Assembly (NCBI RefSeq): GCF_016862095.1
Contig: NZ_BOMH01000010.1
Coordinates: forward strand, 1-64,000
Reading direction: 5' to 3'
Origin: Actinoplanes cyaneus
GTDB taxonomy: Bacteria; Actinomycetota; Actinomycetes; Mycobacteriales; Micromonosporaceae
Length of the DNA: 64,000 nt
Part shown: positions 9,068 to 17,712 of the stretch, piece after piece
How the letters are laid out: every line of letters begins with the position of its first letter
Position numbering within the stretch: position 1 is the stretch's first letter
The notes under the pieces: generated by a model
What the model saw: only the letters and a program-made list of their open reading frames with translations
What the model was told of the DNA's origin: nothing
The model's database searches: none
Translations under genes and position numbers: made by a program

Positions 9068-9148
9068 CCCAGCGCCGGGTCCGACCGGAGCCGGGCCCGA
9101 CACCGCAGAGATCTGCCAGAGGCTTCCCGCGTACGGCGGTTGACCCGC

Positions 9149-9955
9149 TCAGCGCGGCGCGTCGCGCGTCAACTCGTAGAACGTGATCGCGGCGGCCGTG
9201 GCCACGTTCAGGGAGTCCACGTCGTTGTGCATCGGGATGGCGACCCGGACGTCACTGGCCTTCAACGCCTGACCGGTGAGGCCGGGACCTTCCGCCCCGA
9301 GGAGCAGCGCGGGCCGTACGCGCTGATCGGGGGTGAGGTCCTGAAGGGCGACCGCGTCGGGCGCGGGTGTCATCGCGAGCAGGGTGAAACCGGCGTCGCG
9401 GATGGTGGTGAGCGGATCCGGCCAGGTGTCGGTCCTGGTGTACGGGATCGCGAACACCTCGCCCATGCTGACCCGGACCGCGCGGCGGTAGAGCGGGTCC
9501 GCGCAGTTCGGCGAGAGCACGATCGCGTCGATGCCGAGCGCCGCGGCGCTGCGGAACAGCGCGCCGAGGTTCGTGTGCGTGTTCAGGCCCTCCAGCACGG
9601 CCAGGTTCCGCGCCGTCGTGAGCAGCTCGCCGAGCGTGGGCTGCGGGCGGCGGTGGAACGAGGCGAGGATCCCGCGGTGCACGTGGAAGCCGGTGATCGA
9701 CTCCAGGACCGGCGGCGCCGCGGTGTAGAGCGGCGCGTCGCCGGGCAGCCCGGTCAGCTGATCGGCGCGTTTCTCGTCGACGAGCGCCGAGCGCATCCGG
9801 TACCCGGCGCGCAGGGCCCGCTGGATGACCAGCTCCCCCTCGGCGATGAACAGGCCGTTCGGCGGCTCCCATCGGGTCCGCAGCTCGAGGTCCGTCAGGG
9901 CGCGGTAGTCGCCGATCCGGGGGTCGTCGGGGTCGGTGATGGCGGTGGCTGGCAC
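9149..9955 (-). CDS. TrmH/SpoU-family RNA 2'-O-methyltransferase
   Basis: A 268-aa SPOUT methyltransferase. The N-terminal substrate-binding part contains GLFIAEGELVIQRALRAG (residues about 34-51). The C-terminal knot has the three SpoU motifs: NTHTNLGALFRSAAALG, ALLLGAEGPGL and IPMHNDVDSLNVATAAAI. It uses S-adenosylmethionine to methylate a ribose of tRNA or 23S rRNA; the target is not readable from sequence. Normal length for the family. Confidence 0.9.
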   Translation of the reverse strand: MPATAITDPDDPRIGDYRALTDLELRTRWEPPNGLFIAEGELVIQRALRAGYRMRSALVDEKRADQLTGLPGDAPLYTAAPPVLESITGFHVHRGILASFHRRPQPTLGELLTTARNLAVLEGLNTHTNLGALFRSAAALGIDAIVLSPNCADPLYRRAVRVSMGEVFAIPYTRTDTWPDPLTTIRDAGFTLLAMTPAPDAVALQDLTPDQRVRPALLLGAEGPGLTGQALKASDVRVAIPMHNDVDSLNVATAAAITFYELTRDAPR

Positions 9956-10118
9956 ATCAGCATTCTGCCGATACGCCGGTCCGGCGGTTCACGGCGGCTG
10001 AACGGACGACAACCACGGGCGGGCCGTGCCGATGGTCGTCTACGGGGTGTCGACGGGCGCACCGTGCGGGAAGATGGACGCAGGTGCTGGTTGTCCGTCT
10101 CGGTCATGGGGGTGTCAG

Positions 10119-11936
10119 ATGTCGTCTGGTCAGGGATCAGACCCCCATCTGCTCGGCCTGCTCCGGGCGATCCGGCTCCGGCAGAGCGCGCCCGACGCGG
10201 CGGCGGCCGGCGCCGCGGACACGGCTGCCGCGCTGTCCGAGATCGCCAAGGCGAAGACCGCCGAGGGGGATTCTCCGCCCGTGCCGCGGCCGGTGCTGCC
10301 GGGTTCCCGGCCGGATTCCGCTGTCGTGAGATCGGGTGCCGACGCCGCGGCCGGCGACAACGCGGAGCCGCCGCCGGTGGACGCGTCGTCCCCGGGGCGG
10401 GTCGGCGGGGTCGGTGCCACCGGCCGGGCAGGGTCCTCGCCGCAGGGCCCGGCCGAGCCACCACGCACCCCGCGCGGTGACGGCCCGCAGCCCCGCGGCG
10501 CCGGCTCCGAGCTGCTCTGGCGTGGCGGTCAGGGTGCCGTGCTGGGCCGCTCCGGCCTGGGCGGGCGCTCCGCGGGGCCGGATCGCGCCGGGGCGAGCGC
10601 GGCCTACGGCGTACCCGTCAATCGGGTCAATCCGATCACCGGCGTGAACCCTTCCGGCCCGGTCGGCCCGGTCCCGGCCGTGCCCGGCGTCGCGGCGCCG
10701 CGCCCGATCGGCCCCACCGGCACCGAGTTCCCCTCCGTCACCCCTGCGGAGTATGCCGCGCACTTCGCCCAGAAAGCCACCCGGCGCAACCTGCCCGGCG
10801 ACGGCATGGACCCGGGCGACACGATGGCGTTGCGCGACACGCAGCGGCTGCTCAGCACCAGCCTGACCTTCGCCGGCGGCGTCGACGAGGTGGCCGGGCG
10901 CCTCTGGCACGCGCTGCTGCAGGCCCAGCCGGCCCTGCTCACCTCGCTGCCCGGCACGCCAGAATCCCAGCGCGTTCAGCTCGCCCGCGCGCTCGCCTGG
11001 CTCGTGCACCGGCTCGACGACCCGCCGGCCGTGGTCGCCGGCTGCGGGCAGCTCGGCGCGGCGCTCGCCGAGTGCGGCCTGCAGTGGAACCAGTTGCAGC
11101 TGGTCGGCGCGGCCCTCGCCGAGGCGACCCGGGCCGGGATGGCGCCGGGTGTCTGGCGGCAGGAGTTCGATCAGGCGTGGCGGTGGACGTGGCAGCACGT
11201 CTACGAGTGGCTGGTGCACGGCGGCACGCTGGTCGCCTACCAGCCGACCATCTGGGACGCCGAGGTGATCAGCCACGAGCTGCGCCGCCCTGACCTCGCC
11301 GTGGTGCGGCTGCGGCCGTTCCTGCCGCTGCCGTGGCGCCCGGGGCAGTATGCCCGGGTCGAGGTCGCCGGCGTGCCCGGCATCTGGCGGCCGTACTCGC
11401 TGGCCGGCGCCCCGGCGCTGGACGACGTGATCGAGCTGCACGTCCGGGCGAAGACGGAGACCGGGGTGAGCGGCACGCTCGTGCACGACACCCGGGTCGG
11501 CGATCGCATCCGGGTCAGCCGCGCCGAGGGCGAGATGGGGCTGCCGGCCGAGCCGGGCCGGGGCGTGCTGATGATCGCGGGCGACACCGGGGTCGCCCCG
11601 ATGAAAGCGATGCTCGCCCACCTCGCGGCGGTGCGGGACCCGCGCCCGGCGGTGCTCTTCTGGGGGGTGCGGAATCTGAGCGAGATGTACGACCTCGACG
11701 CGCTGATGGCGCTGTCCCGGCAGGCGCCGCGCGCGACGGTCGTTCCGGTGGTGTCCGAGGGCGACCCGGGGCCGTACCCGTTCGGGCTGGTCACGGACGC
11801 GGTCGCGGCCTACGGGGAGTGGTCGCGGCACGAGGTCTACCTGGCCGGGCCGCCGCTGATGCTGGCGGCGACGAGCATGGCGCTGCGGCAACTGGGCGTC
11901 TCCCCGGCCCGGATCCACCACGACGCCCCCGAGTGA
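10119..11936 (+). CDS. Globin-like/FNR fusion oxidoreductase lacking the proximal heme histidine
   Basis: A 605-aa protein in three parts. Residues 1 to about 210 are Pro/Gly/Ala-rich and probably disordered. Residues about 235-350 resemble the globin half of a flavohemoglobin (LARALAWLVHRLDDPPAVV, then LGAALAECGL). Residues about 380-605 are a ferredoxin-NADP reductase module with RPYSLAGAP for FAD, LMIAGDTGVAPMKAML for NAD(P)H and VYLAGPPLMLAAT. In flavohemoglobins the F-helix reads like LGRKHxxxGI; here the His position aligns with Leu in LGAALAECGL, and the B10 Tyr region FYxRMF reads LWHALL. Heme binding by the usual ligand is therefore doubtful. The start ATG 10119 avoids a non-conserved extension. 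Confidence 0.8.
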   Translation: MSSGQGSDPHLLGLLRAIRLRQSAPDAAAAGAADTAAALSEIAKAKTAEGDSPPVPRPVLPGSRPDSAVVRSGADAAAGDNAEPPPVDASSPGRVGGVGATGRAGSSPQGPAEPPRTPRGDGPQPRGAGSELLWRGGQGAVLGRSGLGGRSAGPDRAGASAAYGVPVNRVNPITGVNPSGPVGPVPAVPGVAAPRPIGPTGTEFPSVTPAEYAAHFAQKATRRNLPGDGMDPGDTMALRDTQRLLSTSLTFAGGVDEVAGRLWHALLQAQPALLTSLPGTPESQRVQLARALAWLVHRLDDPPAVVAGCGQLGAALAECGLQWNQLQLVGAALAEATRAGMAPGVWRQEFDQAWRWTWQHVYEWLVHGGTLVAYQPTIWDAEVISHELRRPDLAVVRLRPFLPLPWRPGQYARVEVAGVPGIWRPYSLAGAPALDDVIELHVRAKTETGVSGTLVHDTRVGDRIRVSRAEGEMGLPAEPGRGVLMIAGDTGVAPMKAMLAHLAAVRDPRPAVLFWGVRNLSEMYDLDALMALSRQAPRATVVPVVSEGDPGPYPFGLVTDAVAAYGEWSRHEVYLAGPPLMLAATSMALRQLGVSPARIHHDAPE

Positions 11937-12004
11937 TCCCGTCCCTTTCGCCGTAGGTGGCGGATCCTCCTCACCGGCACGCCGCAGTCGGGCAGACTTT
12001 CTCC

Positions 12005-12838
12005 GTGGCGGAGATCGACGATCACCTGCTCGGGGCGGCCGCCCCGCCCCTGCGTGCCGTGCTGACGGAGACGGCCCTGCCGTCGCTGCGCCTGACCGTC
12101 GCCGCGGAGTGCGCCCCTGATGCCGCGGGGACCCGCCTCGGCGGTCTGCCCCTGCTGGCGCCGGGCACGACCTGGCCGCACTCCCCGTCGGGCAACCCGC
12201 AGGCGTTCCTGGGCCAGCTCGGCACCGACGACGTCAACGCCCGCCTCGGTGTCCCGCTGCTGCCGCCGCGGACCGTCCTCGGCTTCTTCTACGACTGGGC
12301 GGAGCAGCGGTGGGGTTTCGACCCCGGCGACGCCGGCCACTGGCGGGTGACCGCGACCCCGGTGGACGAGGCCGTTCCGCTCTCCGGCGAGTCGTTCACG
12401 GCGCACGCCGTCACCGCCACGAGGGTCTGCACCGTGCCCGCGATCGGCGAGCCGCCGGTCGAGGCCGTACGCGGGGAGAGGCACTGGTGGCAGCGCCATG
12501 ACCCGGTCGAGGACTTCTACGGCTCCCTGGAGAACGACGAGCGGGTGCCATTGCACCGGGTCTTCGGGTGGCCCGACCCGGTGCAGGGGCCGATGCAGCT
12601 GGAGTGCCAGCTCGCCGCGAACGGCGTGCACCACGGCAACCCGGCCGGGGTGGAGGGCGCGCGGGTCGAGGAGCTGACGCCGGGCGCCCCCGACTGGCTC
12701 CTGCTGTGGCAGATCGACACCGACGACGAGATGGACTGGATCTGGGGCGATGCGGGGCGCCTCTACTACTGGATCCGCCGCCAGGATCTCGCGGCCGGCG
12801 CCTTCGACCGCACCTGGCTCGTCCTCCAATGCCCGTGA
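12005..12838 (+). CDS. DUF1963 (YwqG-like) protein
   Basis: A 277-aa soluble protein with the DUF1963 pattern. GTRLGGLPLLAPGTTWPHS near residue 40 is the family's opening motif, followed by FLGQLGTDD, LGFFYDW and, near the C-terminus, LLLWQIDTDDEMDWIWGDAGRLYYWI in part (LLLWQIDTDDEM). The fold binds no known cofactor and its role is unknown. The start is put at GTG 12005 (VAEIDDHLLG); an in-frame GTG at 11957 is possible. Confidence 0.8.
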   Translation: MAEIDDHLLGAAAPPLRAVLTETALPSLRLTVAAECAPDAAGTRLGGLPLLAPGTTWPHSPSGNPQAFLGQLGTDDVNARLGVPLLPPRTVLGFFYDWAEQRWGFDPGDAGHWRVTATPVDEAVPLSGESFTAHAVTATRVCTVPAIGEPPVEAVRGERHWWQRHDPVEDFYGSLENDERVPLHRVFGWPDPVQGPMQLECQLAANGVHHGNPAGVEGARVEELTPGAPDWLLLWQIDTDDEMDWIWGDAGRLYYWIRRQDLAAGAFDRTWLVLQCP

Positions 12839-12857
12839 GGCCTTGCTACCGGGACTC

Positions 12858-12945
12858 GGCCGCGGCAGCGGCCAGGCGTCTCACGAGTCTCCCAGCGCCA
12901 TGGCCGCGGCACCGGCCAGGCGTCTCACGAGCCGCCCTGCGCCAT
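12858..12945. repeat. 44-bp tandem duplication of a gene 3' end
   Basis: Two copies with a 44-bp period (12858-12901 and 12902-12945). The right copy contains the last codons and stop of the TPR-like gene (AMAQGGS then stop on the minus strand). The left copy would encode AMALGDS then stop. This is a duplication of the gene's 3' end placed just downstream of it. Confidence 0.7.
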
Positions 12946-13779
12946 GGCCGCGGCCTGACGGGCGAAGATCTGAGCCCGGAAGCTCTTACCCTGTTCCTGG
13001 TACCGGGCGGCCACCTCCCGCAAGCCGGCGATCACGTCGCCGCGGTAGCCGCCGGTCTCGCGGTCGAGCATCTGGTACAGCGCCAGCGACTCCTTGGCCG
13101 CCCGCATCGCCTCTGCGGGGCGGTTACTCCGGGCCAGCAGCGCGGAAAGGTCGCTGAGAGCGGCGGCGAGCTGGTCCCGGTACTCGGGGTCGGCGCCGGC
13201 CGTGGCGCGGGCGACAGCGGTGCAGCGTTCACCGGCGGCCAGCGCCTCCTCGAGGCGGCCCGATCGGGCGAGCGCGGTGGACTCCGTGTTCAGCGAAAGC
13301 ATGAGGTCGGGGAGAAAGCGCGAGCCGTACGTCTCGGACAGGCGCTCGCGCAGGCCCATGCCTCGGCCGGCCGGCCGGCCGGACCGGGCAAGCCACAGTG
13401 CCAGGTTGTCCACCGCGGTGGCCACCGTGGGCTCGTCACCCAGCTCACGGGCCAGCGTCACGGCCTCCCCGGCCGGCGGCAGCGCCGCATCGACACGGCC
13501 CACGCTGCCCAGATGCCGCGACGCGGCGATCACCATCAGCGGCACACCCGACCGGTACGCGGGGTCGGCGGCGGCAAGCTCACGGAACGTCTCGATCAGC
13601 GCCACCGAGGGGATCGGCGCGTCCGGGTCCCACTGCTCGATGCCGACGACCCGCTCCGCCAGCTCCAGGCGTACAGCTGTGGCTTGGTCATGGTCGCCGG
13701 TCACGCCGGTTTCGTCGGGCACTGACGGTTCCTCTCCCAACGTCGGCGTCGGGCCACCTTGATCCGTCGACTGTGTCAC
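12925..13779 (-). CDS. TPR-like helical repeat protein
   Basis: A 284-aa protein made of paired helices resembling tetratricopeptide repeats. Examples are LARSGRPAGRGMGLRERLSE, LARSGRLEEALAAGERC near residue 185 and LARSNRPAEAMRAAKESLALY near residue 230. Such repeats are common in actinomycete AfsR/NB-ARC-associated proteins, but no NTPase or HTH domain is present here. No signal peptide. It is probably a protein-interaction module; the partner is unknown. It lies downstream of murL on the same strand, separated by short repeats. Confidence 0.75.
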   Translation of the reverse strand: MTQSTDQGGPTPTLGEEPSVPDETGVTGDHDQATAVRLELAERVVGIEQWDPDAPIPSVALIETFRELAAADPAYRSGVPLMVIAASRHLGSVGRVDAALPPAGEAVTLARELGDEPTVATAVDNLALWLARSGRPAGRGMGLRERLSETYGSRFLPDLMLSLNTESTALARSGRLEEALAAGERCTAVARATAGADPEYRDQLAAALSDLSALLARSNRPAEAMRAAKESLALYQMLDRETGGYRGDVIAGLREVAARYQEQGKSFRAQIFARQAAAMAQGGS

Positions 13780-13802
13780 AACAGCCGCCGTGCCGCGACC
13801 GG

Positions 13803-13904
13803 TGCCGTAGCCGGGTGGAGCTGAGGTGCGCCCCGCTGCCGTAGCCGGGTGGAGCTGAGGTGCGCCCCGCTGCCGTAGCCGGGTGGGGCTGAGATGCGCC
13901 CGTT
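13803..13904. repeat. 34-bp tandem repeat, three copies
   Basis: Three copies with a 34-bp period starting at 13803, 13837 and 13871, each beginning TGCCGTAGCCGGGTGG. The third copy has a few changes. It fills the gap between the 3' end of murL and the 5' end of the TPR-like gene. The period is not a multiple of three, so a coding repeat is unlikely. Confidence 0.8.
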
Positions 13905-13957
13905 GCCGGCCACACTCACGACCCCGCCGCGGCCCCGGTCGAGTTCCGGAACGCGCC

Positions 13958-15256
13958 TCAGAGGGCGTCGGTGAGGATCTTCAGGTAGGACGCCGGGATG
14001 TGGTGCTCGCCGCCCGGCGTGAACACGTTGCTGTGCGACGCGTCGTCCCACGCCGAGGCCGGCACCGCCGCCCGCAGCGCCACCAGCACCGGCGCGTCGT
14101 CGGTCAGCATCGAGAGCGCGACCAGGCACTCCTCGGCCTCGCCCACACACTCGAACGGCTTGTGCGCGTCGACCCCGAGCAGCTCCAGGAAGCCCGGCAC
14201 CTGTGCCTGGTCGGCGAACAGGTCGTGCCCGAAGATGTGCGCCAGCCGCTCGCGTGGCATGTGCGGGGCCATCGCCAGGAACACGAACCGGCACTTCGGA
14301 CAGTCACCGCACCACCGCGCGGTCGGGTCGTGCAGCTTGAAAGCCTTGTTACAGGACGTAACAACATCATCGTACGCTGTGTGACCGGCGAAGAGCTGCG
14401 CGATGTGCAGCTCGGAGAGCGTCCGCAGCAGCGAGAAGTACGGGTCGACCAGCCCGGTGTGCGCCGTCACGGCGTCCCGCAGAAGCCCCTCGGCGAGCAC
14501 CCCCTTGGACCACTGATGGTTGACCTCGTGACCGTTCCAGATCAGGTTCGGGTCGGAGGCCGAGCGCTCGTTCGACATCACCACCGGGCCGAGCCCGTGC
14601 CAGACCGCGGTGGCGATCGCGATCAGCGAGTTGATCGCCGTGACCGGGATGTGCCCGTTCAGCGCGCCCGCCTTGTTCAGCTCGAACAGCCGCGGGTCGA
14701 GCCGGCGCCGGGCGGCCAGCGCGGGCAGGCCCGAGGCGGCGTTCACGTTCTCGATCACCGGGTTCGGGTTGACCGAGAACGGCACCGGGTCGAGCCCGGC
14801 CGCCCGCAGGATCTCCAGCGTGACGATCGAGTCCTTCCCGCCGCCGACCGCGGAGAGCGGCCGCCCGGTGACCGGGACCGGGGCCGCGGCGGGCAGCGTG
14901 CCCGGCGTCTCGACGGTCAGCTCCAGCACGTGCGGGAGCTGGTTACGGTACGCATACTCCGCGAGCCCGTCCGTGTAGATCCGGGTGAACCAGGCGGCCA
15001 CCTCGGGCGCGACCGGTCGCGGCGCTTCGATCCGGGGCGGGGCGCCGACCTTGTAGTAGCTGACTCCGGCGACCACGTGCAGCAGCTCGAGGACCCGATG
15101 CAGGGTCTCCGGGCTCCGCGGCTCGGCCGGCACCGGCAGCGTGATCGTCTCGGTGAACTCCAGCGGCTCCGGCCCGTCGAGCACGTAGTCGAACGTGGCG
15201 ACCCCGGTCGAGGGGTCGAACGCGTACGAGGGGAAGCGCATGACGTCGAACTGCAC
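13958..15256 (-). CDS. murL: MurL, UDP-MurNAc-L-Ala-L-Glu epimerase
   Basis: A 432-aa protein matching MurL, which epimerises the terminal L-glutamate of UDP-MurNAc-L-Ala-L-Glu to D-glutamate in an ATP-dependent step. Visible signatures are VGGGKDSIVTLEILRAAG near residue 139 (PP-loop-like nucleotide site), VMSNERSASDPNLIWNG near residue 225, and the cysteine motif WCGDCPKCRFVFLA near residue 317. It is divergent from murD2 with a 74-bp gap; the two enzymes act consecutively and together replace MurI plus MurD. Cytoplasmic. The start ATG 15256 gives MQFDVMRFPSY. Confidence 0.9.
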   Translation of the reverse strand: MQFDVMRFPSYAFDPSTGVATFDYVLDGPEPLEFTETITLPVPAEPRSPETLHRVLELLHVVAGVSYYKVGAPPRIEAPRPVAPEVAAWFTRIYTDGLAEYAYRNQLPHVLELTVETPGTLPAAAPVPVTGRPLSAVGGGKDSIVTLEILRAAGLDPVPFSVNPNPVIENVNAASGLPALAARRRLDPRLFELNKAGALNGHIPVTAINSLIAIATAVWHGLGPVVMSNERSASDPNLIWNGHEVNHQWSKGVLAEGLLRDAVTAHTGLVDPYFSLLRTLSELHIAQLFAGHTAYDDVVTSCNKAFKLHDPTARWCGDCPKCRFVFLAMAPHMPRERLAHIFGHDLFADQAQVPGFLELLGVDAHKPFECVGEAEECLVALSMLTDDAPVLVALRAAVPASAWDDASHSNVFTPGGEHHIPASYLKILTDAL

Positions 15257-15330
15257 CCGGGAACTCCTGTCTGAGGGCCGACCGGCAATATTAATGCGGT
15301 TCCGCGAAAAGACGACCTGGGGGAGATGAC

Positions 15331-16680
15331 GTGCGCCTGGCAGACCTGCGTGGCCGATCGGTGGCGGTCTGGGGGACCGGTCGCGAGGGCCGTGCCGCGG
15401 TCGCCGCGATCGCCGCCCACGAGCCGTCCCGCCTGATCGCCGTCAACGACGGTGCCGGCTACCTCGAGGACCCGTGGGACGACCCGCGCGCCCCTCTCGC
15501 CGGTGGCGAGCACGCCTTCGCGGCCCTGGCCAGCGCGGACGTGATCGTCCGTTCACCCGGCGTGCCGTCCACCCACCCGTTCATGGCGGACCTGCGCTCC
15601 CGCGGCATCACGATCACCGGCGGCAGCGCGCTCTGGATGGCCGACCACGCCGCGCAGACCGTGGGCGTCACCGGCAGCAAGGGCAAGAGCACCACCTCCA
15701 GCCTGATCAGCCACCTGCTGGCGGCGGTCGGGCACCCGAACGCGTACGGCGGCAACATCGGCGTCCCCCTGCTCGACCTCCCCCCGGCCGAGCTGTACGT
15801 TCTCGAGCTCTCCAGCTACCAGTGCGCCGACCTCACCGACTCCCCGCGGGTGGCCGTCGTCACGTCCCTGTTCCCGGAACACCTCGACGCCCACGGCGGC
15901 GAGCGGGAGTACTACCGGGACAAGCTCAACCTCCTCGCCCACGGTCCGGAACTGATCGTGGTCAACGGTGTCGACGAGCGCCTGCGCGACGAGCTCCGCG
16001 GCGTGACCGCCCGCGACGACGTCCCGCCCGTCCGCGCGGCTGCCGGCGACTCCCGTTTCCGGGTCGAGGACGGCCTCGTCAAGTGCGGCGACCAAGCCCT
16101 GTTCGACCGGGCGGCGTTGCAGCTCAAGGGTGCTCACAACGAGCGCAACCTGTGCGTGGCGCTGGCCGTGCTGGACGGCATGGGCGTCGACGTGATCGGC
16201 TCCCGTTCCGAGCTGGAGGCCGCGGTCCGCTCGTTCCAGGGCCTCCCGCACCGCCTGACCGAGATCGAGGACCCGTCCGGCGTCACGTTCGTCGACGACA
16301 CCCTCTCCACCGCGCCCTACGCCACGATGCACGCCGTCGAGGCCTACGACGGCCGGCCACTCACCGTGCTGGTCGGCGGCACCGACCGTGGCCTCGACTA
16401 CTCTCCGTTGCGAGACTTCCTCGCGTCGCGCGAACTCACAGTGATCGGCATGCCGGACAGCGGCCCGCGCATCCTGTCCGAGTTGTCCGGCCTCCCGAAG
16501 ATCACCACCCACCACTCCGACGACCTCGCCGACGCCGTCCGCATCGCCCGCGCCGTCACCCCACCCGGCGGCGTCGTCCTGCTCTCCCCGGCCGCCCCGA
16601 GCTACGGCCGCTTCCGCAACTACGAACACCGCTCCGAAGCCTTCCTCGAAGCCATCGCAGCCACCGCCGGCAACGCCTGA
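15331..16680 (+). CDS. murD2: MurD2, UDP-MurNAc-L-Ala--L-glutamate ligase
   Basis: A 449-aa Mur ligase of the MurD2 type, which adds L-glutamate (not D-glutamate) to UDP-MurNAc-L-alanine. The N-terminal Rossmann domain begins VAVWGTGREGRAAV, the ATP P-loop is GVTGSKGKSTTSSL near residue 112, the central part has LELSSYQCADL, and the C-terminal domain has FVDDTLSTAPYAT and VLVGGTDRGLDY. GTG 15331 is preceded by GGGGGAG, a strong ribosome site. The product is the substrate of the divergently encoded MurL. Its 3' end is partly duplicated downstream. Confidence 0.9.
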   Translation: MRLADLRGRSVAVWGTGREGRAAVAAIAAHEPSRLIAVNDGAGYLEDPWDDPRAPLAGGEHAFAALASADVIVRSPGVPSTHPFMADLRSRGITITGGSALWMADHAAQTVGVTGSKGKSTTSSLISHLLAAVGHPNAYGGNIGVPLLDLPPAELYVLELSSYQCADLTDSPRVAVVTSLFPEHLDAHGGEREYYRDKLNLLAHGPELIVVNGVDERLRDELRGVTARDDVPPVRAAAGDSRFRVEDGLVKCGDQALFDRAALQLKGAHNERNLCVALAVLDGMGVDVIGSRSELEAAVRSFQGLPHRLTEIEDPSGVTFVDDTLSTAPYATMHAVEAYDGRPLTVLVGGTDRGLDYSPLRDFLASRELTVIGMPDSGPRILSELSGLPKITTHHSDDLADAVRIARAVTPPGGVVLLSPAAPSYGRFRNYEHRSEAFLEAIAATAGNA

Positions 16681-16775
16681 AGAAACCTCCAAGAGCTTCC
16701 TGGATGCCCTGCGAACACCGCTCCGAAGCGATCACAGGCAAGGGCTGAAGAACACCTTCAAGAGCTTCCTTGCCT
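16624..16775. repeat. Degenerate duplication of the murD2 3' end
   Basis: GAACACCGCTCCGAAGC at 16624 inside murD2 recurs from 16713. Both copies continue through a TGA stop into CTGAAGAA and then CAAGAGCTTCCT. The second copy lacks about 23 bp. Its right end runs into the structured element at 16756. Confidence 0.65.
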
Positions 16776-16884
16776 ACCTCCGCTGTGGTCCGGGCCGTCG
16801 CTCCCGCGGGGACCCTTCCGGGCTGAGCAGGGCGCGGGGCGCCCAGAACGCTCAGCCCTCCAGGGCGACGTCCGTGGGTGGTCC
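16756..16884 (+). repeat. Structured intergenic element, copy 1
   Basis: A 129-bp element closely similar to 45495-45624. It has a nested hairpin: GGGCTGAGC (16820-16828) pairs with GCTCAGCCC (16850-16858), and the inner GGGCGC (16830-16835) pairs with GCGCCC (16839-16844). Flanking CCGTCGCTCCCGCGGGGACC and GGGCGACGTCCGTGGGTGG are conserved between copies. Differences within the stems are compensated. It lies downstream of murD2. Confidence 0.75.
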
Positions 16885-16930
16885 AGCTCAAAAGGACCCC
16901 CCAACCCGCCACCATCCGCGCCCCACCCCC

Positions 16931-17107
16931 GGCTGGTGCCGAGGGTCGTGTTGGCGCGCGGATGGAGCCGTGAGTGCCAGCTCGCGCCGCCCGGCTGGCG
17001 TTGAGGGCTGTGGCGGTGCGTGGGTGCAGCCGTGAGTGCCAGCTCGCGCCGTCCGGCTGGCGTTGAGAGCTGTGTTGGTGCCCGGGTGGAGCCGTGAGTG
17101 CCAGCCG
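16931..17107. repeat. 62-bp-period hairpin repeat, locus B (three units)
   Basis: Three tandem units with GGCTGG at 16931, 16993 and 17055 (period exactly 62). CCAGCT or CCAGCC follows 46 bp after each (16977, 17039, 17101). The arms GGCTGGCGTTGAGGGCT and AGCCGTGAGTGCCAGC pair with G-U wobbles when read as + strand RNA. A degenerate fourth copy may follow at 17122. Confidence 0.85.
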
Positions 17108-17650
17108 GGGGCGTGAGGCGCGGCTGGGCCGTGAGTCGGGCGGGCATCGCGACGGCGACGCCGCGGGCGCGGGGGCTGGGCGGCGCGGGGCTGAGTGTTG
17201 CCGGGCTGGGGCTGCGGGGGTGGGGGTTGCGGGCTGGGAGTGACGTTGTAGGTGGTGGGGGCAACGTCGCGGTAACGGTGGGGAGGGGTGGCGGTGACCG
17301 CGGCGGGCGGGGTGACGGACGCGGGACCTGCGGTTCGGCCGGGGCGACGGCGCGAGGCGGGCGGCTCACCGCCGTACCCGGAAATAATTTTGATCTTGTT
17401 TCTGGAGTAACGACGAGGTTTCGCGGAGTCACCTGAACCGGCCGATCGGCCCATGATCAGATGGCTGTTCGGGAGCGGTCGACCTGCCCGAAAGGACTAC
17501 GGCAAAACGGGCGCAAGCTGGACATGTGATGGCGGCCACGCCGTAAGGGTCATTCCAGGATCGATGACCGTCATCCGACCCCGCCGAAACACGGGTTAAT
17601 CAGCCCAGCTCAGGTAACGGTTTGAAAACTTCACCCACAGTCTTGACACA
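17108..17650. other. Long intergenic stretch before the rpiR gene
   Basis: No supported gene. Positions 17140-17390 are G-rich on the + strand, and the overlapping ORFs on both strands have low-complexity Gly/Arg or Pro/Thr composition. From about 17387 the sequence becomes less GC-rich, as expected near a promoter. The remainder is the upstream region of the RpiR regulator. Confidence 0.5.
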
Positions 17651-17690
17651 GGGGGGCCTTTAGTAAGAACTTTTACCGCGACAGTAAACA
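17643..17690 (+). promoter_or_regulatory. Candidate promoter/operator of the rpiR-ngc operon
   Basis: TTGACA at 17643-17648 is a good -35 candidate. GTAA-N6-TTAC (17663-17676) forms a small palindrome, and AGTAA recurs at 17683. The region is unusually A/T-rich for this window. The -10 element is not clear, so the exact promoter is unresolved. Confidence 0.4.
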
Positions 17691-17712
17691 GTCCTTCCTG
17701 AAGGGGTGTCCG

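Noticed and set aside
13776..14294. 172-aa minus-strand ORF overlapping murL
   Set aside because: Out of frame with MurL and its C-terminal repeats come from the 34-bp tandem DNA repeat.
16931..17107. CRISPR array
   Set aside because: The 62-bp units are self-complementary over most of their length and there are no unique spacers or cas genes anywhere in the window.
17098..17436. Gly-rich ORF upstream of rpiR and its minus-strand counterparts
   Set aside because: Low-complexity Gly/Arg or Pro/Thr composition on both strands, no ribosome site, and overlap with the 62-bp repeats.
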